Of a stretch of DNA of 46,248 nucleotides, positions 31,902 to 40,132 are shown piece by piece (positions within the stretch are counted from its first letter, which is position 1; each line of letters starts with the position of its first letter). The position numbers were made by a program, and so were the translations under genes. The stretch spans positions 1-46,248 of the forward strand of contig CAITOC010000050.1 of the NCBI GenBank assembly GCA_903893925.1. The letters run 5' to 3'. A model generated the notes under the pieces. It was given only the letters and a program-made list of their open reading frames with translations, did no database searches and had not been told where the DNA came from. The stretch comes from Candidatus Moraniibacteriota bacterium. Lineage in GTDB: Bacteria > Patescibacteriota > Minisyncoccia > Moranbacterales > UBA1568.

Positions 31902-32498
31902 ATGCGCTATCCACGACCGTTTCAGAACCTGATCACGCACTTTTCCGCGCTTCCGTCGGTCGGCCCCAAAATGGCCGAACGTATCGTGTTACATCTCTTC
32001 AAACAGGAGCACGATAAGCTCCTCTCATTCGCGGAAAGCCTCGAGGGGCTCCAAAACCTCTCGCTCTGTACCCGATGCTTCCATATCGCGGAAGGACCAT
32101 TGTGCGATATCTGCGCCGACCCGAAACGCGACCAAACGGTTCTTTGCGTGGTGGAAGAACCGATGGACGTCATCGCCATCGAACGCTCCGGCGGACATGC
32201 CGGACTCTATCATGTGCTCGGCGGCGTCATGCGTACCGGTAATGGCGATACCGATCCGAAACTTCGGATTGCCGAGCTCGTTTCCAGGGTCCGTGACGAG
32301 GGCGTGAAGGAAGTCATCTTGGCACTCAATCCGACGACCGAAGGCGATCTGACCACGCTCTATCTGCGCAAGAAACTCGAACCGCTCGGCATCCGCGTTT
32401 CACGTCCGGCACGCGGTCTCGCGACCGGCGGCGATATCGAATACGCCGACGAAGCGACGCTCACCTCTGCGATACGGAACAGGGAAAAGCTGGGATAA
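31902..32498 (+). CDS. recR: Recombination protein RecR
   Basis: DNA-repair protein that works with RecO (and RecF) to load RecA on gaps. The 198-residue length is standard. It has the N-terminal HhH region (ALPSVGPKMAERIVLHLF), a Cys4 zinc finger (LCTRCFHIAEGPLCDIC), and a Toprim domain (VLCVVEEPMDVIAIERSG, LALNPTTEGDLT). The start MRYPRPFQNL is typical. It is preceded by the ATTTTCCT word and not by a Shine-Dalgarno. Confidence 0.96.
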   Translation: MRYPRPFQNLITHFSALPSVGPKMAERIVLHLFKQEHDKLLSFAESLEGLQNLSLCTRCFHIAEGPLCDICADPKRDQTVLCVVEEPMDVIAIERSGGHAGLYHVLGGVMRTGNGDTDPKLRIAELVSRVRDEGVKEVILALNPTTEGDLTTLYLRKKLEPLGIRVSRPARGLATGGDIEYADEATLTSAIRNREKLG

Positions 32499-32765
32499 AA
32501 TAGAGTCAAAAGTCACAAGTCCAAAGTCGATAAAGTGAGAGAAGTTCGCTTGAGGGTTAACGTGTTCACGAGTTAACGGGTTGAGGACAGAGAGAAAGCA
32601 CGTTAATCTCGAAACAGGATACGGTCGAAGGTGGGGAAGCAGATACCGGAGAGTCGAAAGTGGGGGCGGGTCTCTGTGCCCACCCGAGGTAATAGAAAGC
32701 ACGCCCTGTGGCTCTATCCTTGCGATTTTGCTACTCACCACCGGAGCTTAGTTCCGTCGTTTATA
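32499..32765. repeat. Array-filled intergenic region after recR
   Basis: AGTCAAA-AGTCACA-AGTCCAA-AGTCGAT (7-base steps, about 32505-32533) is followed by an 8-base array, best read on the minus strand as GTTAACTC-GTGAACAC-GTTAACCC (about 32553-32583). The remainder to 32765 shows no gene. Confidence 0.7.
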
Positions 32766-32858
32766 ATACCAACCCTGTTACGCTCAGGAGTTCGCCCCGG
32801 CATTCACGAGGCGAACTCCTCTGGTAGCGATAAACAACACATCAAGTTATTTCGGTAT
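32766..32858. repeat. Palindromic element, copy 6 (93 bp)
   Basis: Ends ATACC/GGTAT, GC-type hairpin (GTTCGCCCCGGC...GAGGCGAAC), and tail TAGCGATAAACAACACAT. About ten bases are missing near the left end compared with copies 1, 2 and 4. Confidence 0.85.
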
Positions 32859-32867
32859 AAAGAATAC

Positions 32868-32896
32868 TTGCTTTTTCTCTTGGTTCGTGCTATTAT
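32868..32896 (+). promoter_or_regulatory. Promoter of the 32937 gene
   Basis: TTGCTT, 17 bases, then TATTAT, beginning 10 bases after copy 6 of the palindromic element. Confidence 0.8.
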
Positions 32897-32936
32897 GCTC
32901 TCACAGTACTCTTAACGAACCATAAGGAGATTCCAG

Positions 32937-33296
32937 ATGCCAAATGATAAGCACAGCATCCTGGTTATCGGCGCACCGAACCCAGCTATATTTCTCGCCT
33001 TGCGCCAACAGAAACAGATTCCTTGTATCCCTGAACATGGCACCGAAAAACGTCGTTCGATCGATGATATCCTGATATCAATGGCATTCGAAGACGAAAA
33101 AAACAAGAATGGATCCGAAATCCACTTCGAACTGTTGACTCGGGACAGTTTCATGGATACCGTAAAAGTTCGGAGGGATCTCGGGCCCACGAAGGACCAT
33201 CGTCCGATCAGCAATCATGCAAATGAAAAACCCACGAAGAACACTCGGAGTGTTCGGCCGGGCATGTATGTCAGATCACGAGGACGCTCACGATGA
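32937..33296 (+). CDS. Hypothetical small basic protein
   Basis: A 119-residue protein with AAGGAG 7 bases before its ATG, its own promoter and its own terminator. The N-terminus (HSILVIGAPNPAIFLALRQQ) could form one beta-alpha unit; the rest is charged, and the last 30 residues are rich in Arg/Lys/Pro and probably disordered. No family recognised. It converges on rplU. Confidence 0.68.
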   Translation: MPNDKHSILVIGAPNPAIFLALRQQKQIPCIPEHGTEKRRSIDDILISMAFEDEKNKNGSEIHFELLTRDSFMDTVKVRRDLGPTKDHRPISNHANEKPTKNTRSVRPGMYVRSRGRSR

Positions 33297-33314
33297 TACG
33301 ACATCGACAGCAGT

Positions 33315-33347
33315 ATACGGAAGATTCAACGTCTTCCGTATTTTTTT
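33315..33347 (+). terminator. Terminator of the 32937 gene
   Basis: A perfect 10-bp stem ATACGGAAGA/TCTTCCGTAT, a 7-base loop and seven T on the plus strand. Confidence 0.93.
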
Positions 33348-33352
33348 ATTCG

Positions 33353-33377
33353 AAAAAATCCCCTTTCGGGGATTTTT
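33353..33377 (-). terminator. Bidirectional terminator after rplU
   Basis: AAAAAATCCCC-TTTC-GGGGATTTTT has A and T tracts on both sides, so it can end transcription from either strand. It lies 3 bases beyond the rplU stop. Confidence 0.88.
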
Positions 33378-33379
33378 CT

Positions 33380-33691
33380 CTATTTCGCGGAAACCTTGGT
33401 GATCTCAACCTCGGTGTAGTTCTGGCGATGGCCGAACTTGAGTTTGTAGTGTTTCTTCGGCTTGTACTTGATGCCGGTCACTTTGTCGTGACGGTCATGT
33501 GCGAGGATCTTGCCCTCGACTTTCGCTCCGGCAAGCACCGGAGTGCCGACTTTTGCATCCTTGCCATCACCGACATAGAGCGTCTCAAACGAGACCGGGC
33601 TGCCGATCTCCCCCTCCAATGATTCGATTTTCACCTTCTCCCCTTCGGAAACCAGATACTGCTTGCCACCGGTTCGGATAATAGCCAACAT
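33380..33691 (-). CDS. rplU: 50S ribosomal protein L21
   Basis: Large-subunit protein that contacts 23S rRNA. The 103-residue product has MLAIIRTGGKQYLVSEGEKV at the start and the signature KYKPKKHYKLKFGHRQNYTEV near the end, both typical of L21. It is normally followed by rpmA (L27), but here a terminator comes at once, so rplU is transcribed alone from a consensus-like promoter. Confidence 0.97.
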   Translation of the reverse strand: MLAIIRTGGKQYLVSEGEKVKIESLEGEIGSPVSFETLYVGDGKDAKVGTPVLAGAKVEGKILAHDRHDKVTGIKYKPKKHYKLKFGHRQNYTEVEITKVSAK

Positions 33692-33725
33692 AGCCCTTGT
33701 TCGTGAGAGTTTTACAATGTGTCCA

Positions 33726-33754
33726 TTCTACCGTTTCCCCCGTTTTTTGTCAAC
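33726..33754 (-). promoter_or_regulatory. rplU promoter
   Basis: TTGACA, 17 bases, then TAGAAT. The leader is about 28 bases and carries AAGGG close to the ATG. Confidence 0.88.
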
Positions 33755-33817
33755 AGAAGGCCATATTTCCGATTCGGCATGTTTGTTGACCTCACGACTC
33801 CTTCCGATCGGATACAT

Positions 33818-33849
33818 AAAAAGCGACGGATATGTGTATCCGTCGCTTC
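33818..33849 (-). terminator. Terminator of the 33864 gene
   Basis: A perfect 12-bp stem AAGCGACGGATA/TATCCGTCGCTT with a 4-base loop and TTT beyond the stem on the minus strand. Confidence 0.9.
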
Positions 33850-33863
33850 GTTTTGCGACCTGT

Positions 33864-34445
33864 TCATGCCGACATCTGATCGAGTGACACTATGCTAACC
33901 TCACCATCCCAGTTCTCCCCACTCTTCCTCAGGAAGGGCACATTCTTATCCAGCCAGTGATAGATACCGTTCCATATTCTTCCCGGAAGTCCCGGCATCC
34001 TTCTCCTTGCCAACTCGCATGTCCAATCCTGTATCGTACCGATATCGCGACAGGCGATGTCCTTCGCATCCGATTCGAGAACGGGATATTTCCGAGCCAA
34101 TCGCAGTGCGGCCGAACGCCAATATGCGTACTGCCATTCCGACGGCAACCGGTTGATCGCCCATGATGACAAAAAGAATGCCGCGACGCCGAGTATGCAT
34201 GCGATGACGAAGCCTATGAAGAAATACGCACTCCAAAGAAACAGAATGTCCACGATACTCGCGACGGCATGAGGTAATGCCACGAATGAAAAGATGTCCA
34301 GAACAAGGAAGAGCAGAGTAGTGACAACGGTAATCACGCCCATGAAAATCGAGAGGGTCAACGCCACTATCGAAAATATTCCACCGAGCAGGACAGCCGC
34401 CACGACCGCTCGCCGGAACGAAAACGTCCGATAATCATCAATCAT
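33864..34445 (-). CDS. Hypothetical three-helix membrane protein
   Basis: A 193-residue protein with three strongly hydrophobic helices (about 15-40, 42-65 and 72-98), then a soluble C-terminal half rich in Trp, Arg and acidic residues (WAINRLPSEWQYAYWR). The ATG at 34445 is fixed by a perfect AAGGAGGT 4 bases upstream. No family recognised. It is followed by a strong terminator. The upstream neighbour on this strand is alaS. Confidence 0.75.
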   Translation of the reverse strand: MIDDYRTFSFRRAVVAAVLLGGIFSIVALTLSIFMGVITVVTTLLFLVLDIFSFVALPHAVASIVDILFLWSAYFFIGFVIACILGVAAFFLSSWAINRLPSEWQYAYWRSAALRLARKYPVLESDAKDIACRDIGTIQDWTCELARRRMPGLPGRIWNGIYHWLDKNVPFLRKSGENWDGEVSIVSLDQMSA

Positions 34446-34535
34446 ACGAACCTCCTTGGTTTGCATTGTAAAAAACGATCCTTTAACCAATTCCTATCAT
34501 ACCGTCAGGGGTTCGTCAATAATCTTTGTGAGAAG

Positions 34536-36419
34536 CTACTCCAGCACCGCCTTGATACGGCGGACGCCGGCCGAGGACGCTTCTTCCTTCTGGATGCGGA
34601 AATGTCCGAGTTCCCCAGTCCGCGACGCGTGCGGTCCGCCGCAGATTTCCTTGGAGAATTCCCCTGCCGTATAGACCTTCACCGTGTCACCATACTTCGC
34701 ATCGAAGACGCCGAGCGCACCGCTCGCCTTGGCCAGGTCGACGGGAAGCTCTTCACAGATGACCGGTACGTCCGCACGGATCGCCTCGTTCACCAAATCC
34801 TGCACCTTTGCGATCTGCTCCGGCGTCATCTTCTCGGTGTGTGTGAAATCGAAACGAAGTCGCTCCGGCGTGATGTTCGATCCCTTCTGCGACACATGCG
34901 GCCCGAGCACGGTCCGAAGGGCAGCCTGCAACAGGTGCGTCGCGGTATGGAGTTTCGCGGTATTCTCATCCTGGTCCTGTAGCCCTCCCTTGAACATGCC
35001 TGCCGAAGCCGTTCGGGAGAGGTCTTGATGCTTCTTATATTCCACATCAAATTCCTTTTCATTTATCATAATACCTCTTTCTCTTGCGATCTCCCTTGTG
35101 AGTTCAACTGGAAAACCATATGTCGCATAAAGATCAAAAACAACTTTTCCAGACAATTCACTTTCAAAAATCGGTTGAACCCCATCTTTGATAAGAATGT
35201 GTTCCATTCCATTGATTTGAAAGCTATGCGTTGTCTTATTAAATTCTTTTAATCCCTGTTCCAATGTCTTTCGAAACTTTTCCTCCTCATTTTTTAACTC
35301 AGAAATAATCACCGCTTTTTGCGCCGCCAATTCAGGATAAAAGTTTCCAAAATTCTCTATGACGATCTCGGCGATGCTCACGGTGAAGTCATTCTTGATT
35401 CCCAAGAGTTTCCCGTACCGTACGGCACGGCGTATAAGCCTACGAAGCACATATCCGGCTCCGGTATTAAGAGGCGTCACGCCGTCCGCAATCATGAACA
35501 CGCTCGCTCGGACATGGTCCGCGATGATGCGGAAAGACTTCTCCGTTTCCACGCTGTCCTGATAGCCACACCCGGAAATCTCAGTGATCTTCACGAAGAG
35601 CGATTGGAAGAGTTCCGTCTCGAACACCGTGTACTTGCCTTCGAGCACGGCGAGAGTCCGCTCGACGCCCATGCCGGTATCGACGTTCGGCTTATCAAGC
35701 TTTTCGTATGCTCCCTCGGACGTCCTGTTGAACTCCATGAAGACGTCGTTCCAGACTTCCATGATACGGAAGGAATCGACGAGATCGCCGAACTTCCCCG
35801 AAAGCGGTCCTTCCTCGGGTCGCATGTCATAGAACATCTCGGTGTCGCCACCGCAGGGCCCGGTCGCCCCGGCGATCCAGAAGTTGTCATCGGTTCCGAG
35901 CGGTATGATGCGAATACCGTCGCCGATACGTTCATCGTCGCCGGCGACACCGTTCGATATCCCCGCTTTTTCGAATACCTCGGTCCAAACCGCTATCGAT
36001 TCCTCATCGCGCGGAATATTATCTTCTCCCTTGAAGACCGTCACGTAGAGACGGCTCTTGTCGAGTCCGAGCCACTTCGGATCGGTCAGGAATTCGAAGC
36101 TCCACTCTATCGCCTCACGTTTGAAATAATCGCCAAAGCTCCAGTTGCCCATCATCTCGAAGAATGTGAGATGACGGTTATCTCCCACATCATCTATATC
36201 GCCAGTACGGACGCACTTCTGCACATCCGCGACACGCGTCCCGCCCGGATGTTTCTCGCCGAGGAGATACGGCACCAAAGGATGCATCCCCGCCGTCGTG
36301 AACAACGTCGACGCATCGGTCTCGTTCGGAATGAGCGATGCGGAAGAGATGATCGCATGTCCCTTGGATGCGAAAAAATCGAGATATTTTTTGCGGAGTT
36401 CGTCGGCAATCATGGTCAT
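34536..36419 (-). CDS. alaS: Alanyl-tRNA synthetase, short form
   Basis: Charges tRNA-Ala and edits mischarged products. The 627 residues cover the class II catalytic domain (FFASKGHAIISSASLIP, FTTAGMHPLVPYLLG, FFEMMGNWSFGDYFK), the helical tRNA-recognition domain (about 240-460), and the editing domain with the zinc motifs HTATHLLQ and CGGPHASRTGEL. The C-terminal DHHA1/oligomerisation domain of the usual 870-residue enzyme is absent, as is common in Patescibacteria. A central patch (about 35030-35365, residues 350-465) is far richer in A+T than the rest. An ATG at 36413 is also possible. Confidence 0.95.
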   Translation of the reverse strand: MTMIADELRKKYLDFFASKGHAIISSASLIPNETDASTLFTTAGMHPLVPYLLGEKHPGGTRVADVQKCVRTGDIDDVGDNRHLTFFEMMGNWSFGDYFKREAIEWSFEFLTDPKWLGLDKSRLYVTVFKGEDNIPRDEESIAVWTEVFEKAGISNGVAGDDERIGDGIRIIPLGTDDNFWIAGATGPCGGDTEMFYDMRPEEGPLSGKFGDLVDSFRIMEVWNDVFMEFNRTSEGAYEKLDKPNVDTGMGVERTLAVLEGKYTVFETELFQSLFVKITEISGCGYQDSVETEKSFRIIADHVRASVFMIADGVTPLNTGAGYVLRRLIRRAVRYGKLLGIKNDFTVSIAEIVIENFGNFYPELAAQKAVIISELKNEEEKFRKTLEQGLKEFNKTTHSFQINGMEHILIKDGVQPIFESELSGKVVFDLYATYGFPVELTREIARERGIMINEKEFDVEYKKHQDLSRTASAGMFKGGLQDQDENTAKLHTATHLLQAALRTVLGPHVSQKGSNITPERLRFDFTHTEKMTPEQIAKVQDLVNEAIRADVPVICEELPVDLAKASGALGVFDAKYGDTVKVYTAGEFSKEICGGPHASRTGELGHFRIQKEEASSAGVRRIKAVLE

Positions 36420-36448
36420 ACGGTTTGATTCAATATCGGAAAATACAG

Positions 36449-36486
36449 AAAAAAAATCCCTCCTTCAGATTGGGTAGCGAGAGGAT
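36449..36486 (-). terminator. Probable terminator of the coiled-coil gene
   Basis: A stem of about 7 bp with one bulge (ATCCTCTC/GAGGGAT) and a run of eight T on the minus strand just beyond the stop at 36490. Confidence 0.6.
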
Positions 36487-36489
36487 ATT

Positions 36490-36777
36490 TCATCCAAGCA
36501 GGTTCATTTTCTTTTTGATACGGGTCGCCTCGGTCTGAAGTATGCCGAGTTCACGGGCAAGTTTCGCCTCGTCGGACTGCTTTTCTCTCAGGGCCACCTC
36601 GAGCCGGGTGAGGTTCATTTTCAATTGGCGGATCTCGGCGACGAGCGCCTCATGATACCGCGTCTTTTTCTTCAGATCCTGTTCAAAAATGAGGCTTTCC
36701 GTCTGCAATCGGCGGTATGCCGCCTTTCGTTCCCCGTCGCCGGCCCTGTTTCCCGTTCCTGATCGGTTCGATATCAT
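36490..36777 (-). CDS. Small coiled-coil protein
   Basis: A 95-residue highly charged protein. Residues 15-92 form an almost continuous heptad-like helix (LVAEIRQLKMNLTRLEVALR, AKLARELGILQTEATRIKKK) after a short Gly/Asn/Arg-rich start. No family recognised. It lies 44 bases after the baseplate-like gene on the same strand and ends in a terminator, so it may be the last gene of that transcript. Confidence 0.65.
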   Translation of the reverse strand: MISNRSGTGNRAGDGERKAAYRRLQTESLIFEQDLKKKTRYHEALVAEIRQLKMNLTRLEVALREKQSDEAKLARELGILQTEATRIKKKMNLLG

Positions 36778-36821
36778 ACCGTATTTTTCTCAATTTCGTA
36801 AAGCTTCCCCTCGATATTTCC

Positions 36822-38798
36822 CTATGAAGGCTGGACGACGGTCACGATGACCCGGTTCGGATCTTTCGGGACACCGAGTGACAGTCCTTTCGGTGTCAGT
36901 TCGATCTCGACCGTCTTGACCTCCGGATGACTCGAGAGCACCTGCTTGATCTCGTCTTGATTCTTACCGAGGAAATCCTGCCGAAGCGCTGCAGTATCTA
37001 TAGGCGCGACGAACAGAGTATTGATTCCGACTTTGAAATGGAGTGATCCGGAAGCATAATCCGCGGTACCTCCGTCATACCGGAACGTGATACCCTGGGT
37101 CGAATATCCCGCATCGATCGACGCCTGTTTTCGAAGAGCGGCATCGGCGACGTCACGCAACCGATTCTCGGAGAACACAAACGCCTTCCCGTGGAAGGTC
37201 GCCTTGTATTCGAACGAGGAGGAGACTGTCCCTACACTGGGAACCGTCGGGTTTCCCGTGACCGCGACATCCAGTGTTTCTTTGATGAATCGTTCATCCG
37301 AGGCGATTTCACCACTCAGCGACGTGGCAAATGACTCGCGGAATTTGTCGGCGGCGTCCTTTTTCACCTGTTCGATATCGGAGGCGGCAATAGCCACCGC
37401 TCCGGTCGATCCGGTCGAGGTCCCACTACTCATGGCGACCTTCGATTTGGCATAGATCTTACCTACTTTTGGCCCGCCGGAAAACCCCGGAATCGAGAAT
37501 GAGGTCGGACCGACATTATAGGCGCTTCCTGCGGCGTCGGCTACGATGACCGCCTCGACCACTCCGGGTACGCTTTGACCGTTTTGCTGCGTGACTCCGG
37601 GCACAGTCACTCCTTTGGAAAGACGGAATATCTTGCCATCATCGGACTGGAACCGCGTGGTCGCGACGAGTTGTTGCGGGTCGGGACCGTATTCATTATA
37701 AATGAGGACTTTCCCCGTAGCCTTGGAACCGTTTCCGGCCGATGCACCGGATGCCGTACCGGTCACCGTGATTTCCTCGTCCTTTTCCACGAGGCGGATC
37801 GGAACGACATTATCACCAGTCGAGGATGAGTTCGTGCTCCCCTCGAACTCCATGGAGAGGTTCTGCGACACCGATTGCGGTGTGACCGAGACCGTCGCCT
37901 TCGGAAGGAAGATGAACGCGCCGGTTCCCAAGAGAAAGATAATGGATATCGTCACGAAAAATCCGAATAGGAAATTTCCCTTTCCATCCACTCGAACATT
38001 CGACGTCCGAGAGCCTTCGTGGTGTTTCGATTCGCGCTTCGGTTCAGACTTCTTCAGTGACGAACGTTCCTTATCTGACTGGTGTGATGCGGTAAATACC
38101 CTGGCAAGACCACCTTCCGATTTTCCGTCTTGCACCGACGAAGCCGGTTTGGAAGGGACGACCGAAGAGAAACTCGCCGGACGGACGGGACGGAAAACGG
38201 GTGCGGAAACGGGTGTGACTGGAGAAACAACCGAGGGAACGACGGGCGGATTGACCGCGATGTCATCCGACAAAAGAGCGGGGCGATGAGAATTAAGCGA
38301 TGTCCGGGTTCCCGGAGAGGTATTCCTGACTCTGAGTCTCATGCCACCCCGGACAACCGGAGCCGGAGACTCCGGCACGGACAAGACGGCTCCTTGCGTC
38401 GTCCGAACCGGCGAAACGGATTCTTCGGAAGCTGCGAAAAAACCGGACGAACCGATGGAATCGGAAAAAATTCCGGGATGGAAGTTCCGTTCGGGATCCT
38501 CGGCAGGAATTTCGCGGATGACCGGCTCCGGCTCCCGGAGCGCTTCTTCGGAGTACGCACGGGTTGCAAGTCCGGCTTTCTCGGCCAATCGCCTCCCATT
38601 CTCATCCTGGGTCACGATGATCACCTGCTTACCGGCCTTCTCGGCTTCACGGCTCAACATGCGCAGATTGACGATACTTTGCAGGACCAACGCCCGCTTG
38701 GGTATGACGAACACGTTCTCGAGCAACTCGGAAGAACGGAGTCTGCCGACGATCGAGAGGATCTCCTCGTCCTTGGTGACATAGAAAGTCTGCGGCAT
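36822..38798 (-). CDS. Membrane-anchored protein with baseplate J-like ectodomain
   Basis: A 658-residue protein. The N-terminal ~85 residues look like a small Rossmann-type domain (FYVTKDEEILSIVGRL, NVFVIPKRALVLQSIVNLR, GKQVIIVTQDENGRRLAEKA). A long Pro/Ser-rich disordered linker follows, then a transmembrane helix (FLFGFFVTISIIFLLGTGAF, about 280-300), and an extracellular beta-rich part with YNEYGPDPQQLVATTRF and FRLSKGVTVPG, similar to the baseplate J/gp47 pattern. From memory this architecture is recurrent in Patescibacteria, with unknown role. It lies 12 bases after the FtsA/PilM-like ATPase, so the two probably work together at the envelope. Confidence 0.72.
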   Translation of the reverse strand: MPQTFYVTKDEEILSIVGRLRSSELLENVFVIPKRALVLQSIVNLRMLSREAEKAGKQVIIVTQDENGRRLAEKAGLATRAYSEEALREPEPVIREIPAEDPERNFHPGIFSDSIGSSGFFAASEESVSPVRTTQGAVLSVPESPAPVVRGGMRLRVRNTSPGTRTSLNSHRPALLSDDIAVNPPVVPSVVSPVTPVSAPVFRPVRPASFSSVVPSKPASSVQDGKSEGGLARVFTASHQSDKERSSLKKSEPKRESKHHEGSRTSNVRVDGKGNFLFGFFVTISIIFLLGTGAFIFLPKATVSVTPQSVSQNLSMEFEGSTNSSSTGDNVVPIRLVEKDEEITVTGTASGASAGNGSKATGKVLIYNEYGPDPQQLVATTRFQSDDGKIFRLSKGVTVPGVTQQNGQSVPGVVEAVIVADAAGSAYNVGPTSFSIPGFSGGPKVGKIYAKSKVAMSSGTSTGSTGAVAIAASDIEQVKKDAADKFRESFATSLSGEIASDERFIKETLDVAVTGNPTVPSVGTVSSSFEYKATFHGKAFVFSENRLRDVADAALRKQASIDAGYSTQGITFRYDGGTADYASGSLHFKVGINTLFVAPIDTAALRQDFLGKNQDEIKQVLSSHPEVKTVEIELTPKGLSLGVPKDPNRVIVTVVQPS

Positions 38799-38810
38799 AG
38801 GCGTACCTGT

Positions 38811-40070
38811 TTATTTCTTGTCGATGGATTCCATGCTTCGCCGAAGCAGGTCCGTCAGCATCCGTTCCCCTTCCAGTTCCTCGAGCAAAACAAGATTCGC
38901 GAGACCGAGCGGCGGGATATCCTGCGGGTTCGTAAGCGATCCGGTCGTATCCACGACCCGGACGACGTCTTTGGGTTGCAGATACCCGACTTCGACCCCG
39001 GCGCCGAAGGGAAGTCCGGACGACCATTCTCCGGACAGAAGCGACGACCGGATACCGGGAAGCGCGGAACCTCCACCACACAGGAATATCCGATTGGGCA
39101 GCAGATCGGTCTCGGCGAATTCGAGCAGTGACAGTTCCACGCCGCCGAGCCACACCTGGCAATCCTCTTCAAAAAGACGCGCGATCTCTTCGGCTTGATC
39201 CGAAGGAAGTTTACCGAGCGAATAGTCGATTTTGAGACGCTCCGCGACATCGAACGCGATACCATACACCTGCACAAGGCGTTTCGTGAACGCGCGACCA
39301 CCAAGTGCGAACATCTTGGTTCCCTCGAGTCCCCCGTTTCGTACCACGGCGATATCGGTGGTCCCGCCACCCACATCGATGAAGACGGCGCTGAAATCCA
39401 TCATATCCTCCACCTCGATCGCCCGCGCGACGGCATACGGCTCGGCCGCGATGGAAAGCAGATCGAGTCCGAGCTCGCCGGCGATCGTCTCGAGTGCGCC
39501 GAGATGTACCATCGGCGCATACGCGTTGAACACGCTCATAGATACGTCACCACCCTGGAAATTAAGCGGGTTCGTCTTGCGATACCCGTCGATACGGACA
39601 TCGACGAGCGCGGCATTGATAAGCTTCACCTCGATATCGCTTTGTCCCGTCTCCCAGGCGAGTTGGCGTCTTATACGCTCGAACGCCTTCTCCTGCACCT
39701 TCTCGATAATCATCCGGAGTTCCTGCATCCCGATGCGGATATTGCGATTCACACGATCGTAGTGCACGGTCGTCGTCGTCCCTTTGACAAGCTCGCCGGC
39801 GATACCGATGATGCTTTTTTTCACTTCCTTCACGCCGGCGTTCTTCTTGGCAAGGACGATCGCTTCGCGAGCCGACGCGATGACGCCGGCGATATCGGAC
39901 ACCGCTCCGCTTTGCATGTTTCCGGTCTTTTGGAATGTCCGCCCCACACCGATAACCTCGGCACGCGACGCTTCACGATCAATGCGGCACACGAGCGCTT
40001 TCACGACTTCGGTCCCGATATCGAGCGCGAGAAATATGTCCTTTTTCCCCTTACTGGAAAACAAACCCAT
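38811..40070 (-). CDS. FtsA/PilM-like actin-fold ATPase
   Basis: A 419-residue cytoplasmic actin-like protein. Motifs are phosphate-1 LALDIGTEVVKALV, an inserted SHS2-like region (about 85-165), phosphate-2 FIDVGGGTTDIAVV, and adenosine motif FLCGGGSALPGI. This is the FtsA/PilM pattern. FtsA would link to FtsZ and PilM to type IV pili, but neither ftsZ nor pilN/pilO is adjacent; its partner is the anchored baseplate-like protein. The C-terminus (LTDLLRRSMESIDKK) resembles an amphipathic membrane helix. Confidence 0.8.
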   Translation of the reverse strand: MGLFSSKGKKDIFLALDIGTEVVKALVCRIDREASRAEVIGVGRTFQKTGNMQSGAVSDIAGVIASAREAIVLAKKNAGVKEVKKSIIGIAGELVKGTTTTVHYDRVNRNIRIGMQELRMIIEKVQEKAFERIRRQLAWETGQSDIEVKLINAALVDVRIDGYRKTNPLNFQGGDVSMSVFNAYAPMVHLGALETIAGELGLDLLSIAAEPYAVARAIEVEDMMDFSAVFIDVGGGTTDIAVVRNGGLEGTKMFALGGRAFTKRLVQVYGIAFDVAERLKIDYSLGKLPSDQAEEIARLFEEDCQVWLGGVELSLLEFAETDLLPNRIFLCGGGSALPGIRSSLLSGEWSSGLPFGAGVEVGYLQPKDVVRVVDTTGSLTNPQDIPPLGLANLVLLEELEGERMLTDLLRRSMESIDKK

Positions 40071-40102
40071 AGGTATTCGGTCGTGTTTGTATGTTCACCG
40101 CC

Positions 40103-40111
40103 AGTATAGCA
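40103..40111 (-). promoter_or_regulatory. Extended -10 promoter of the FtsA/PilM-like gene
   Basis: TGC-TATACT lies 33 bases before the start codon with no good -35, as expected for an extended -10 promoter. Confidence 0.5.
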
Positions 40112-40132
40112 CACTTTCCCTTTAAAAGACGG

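Noticed and set aside
32631-32915. 94-codon plus-strand frame between recR and the 32937 gene
   Set aside because: It is mostly encoded by repeat copy 6 and has no ribosome site.
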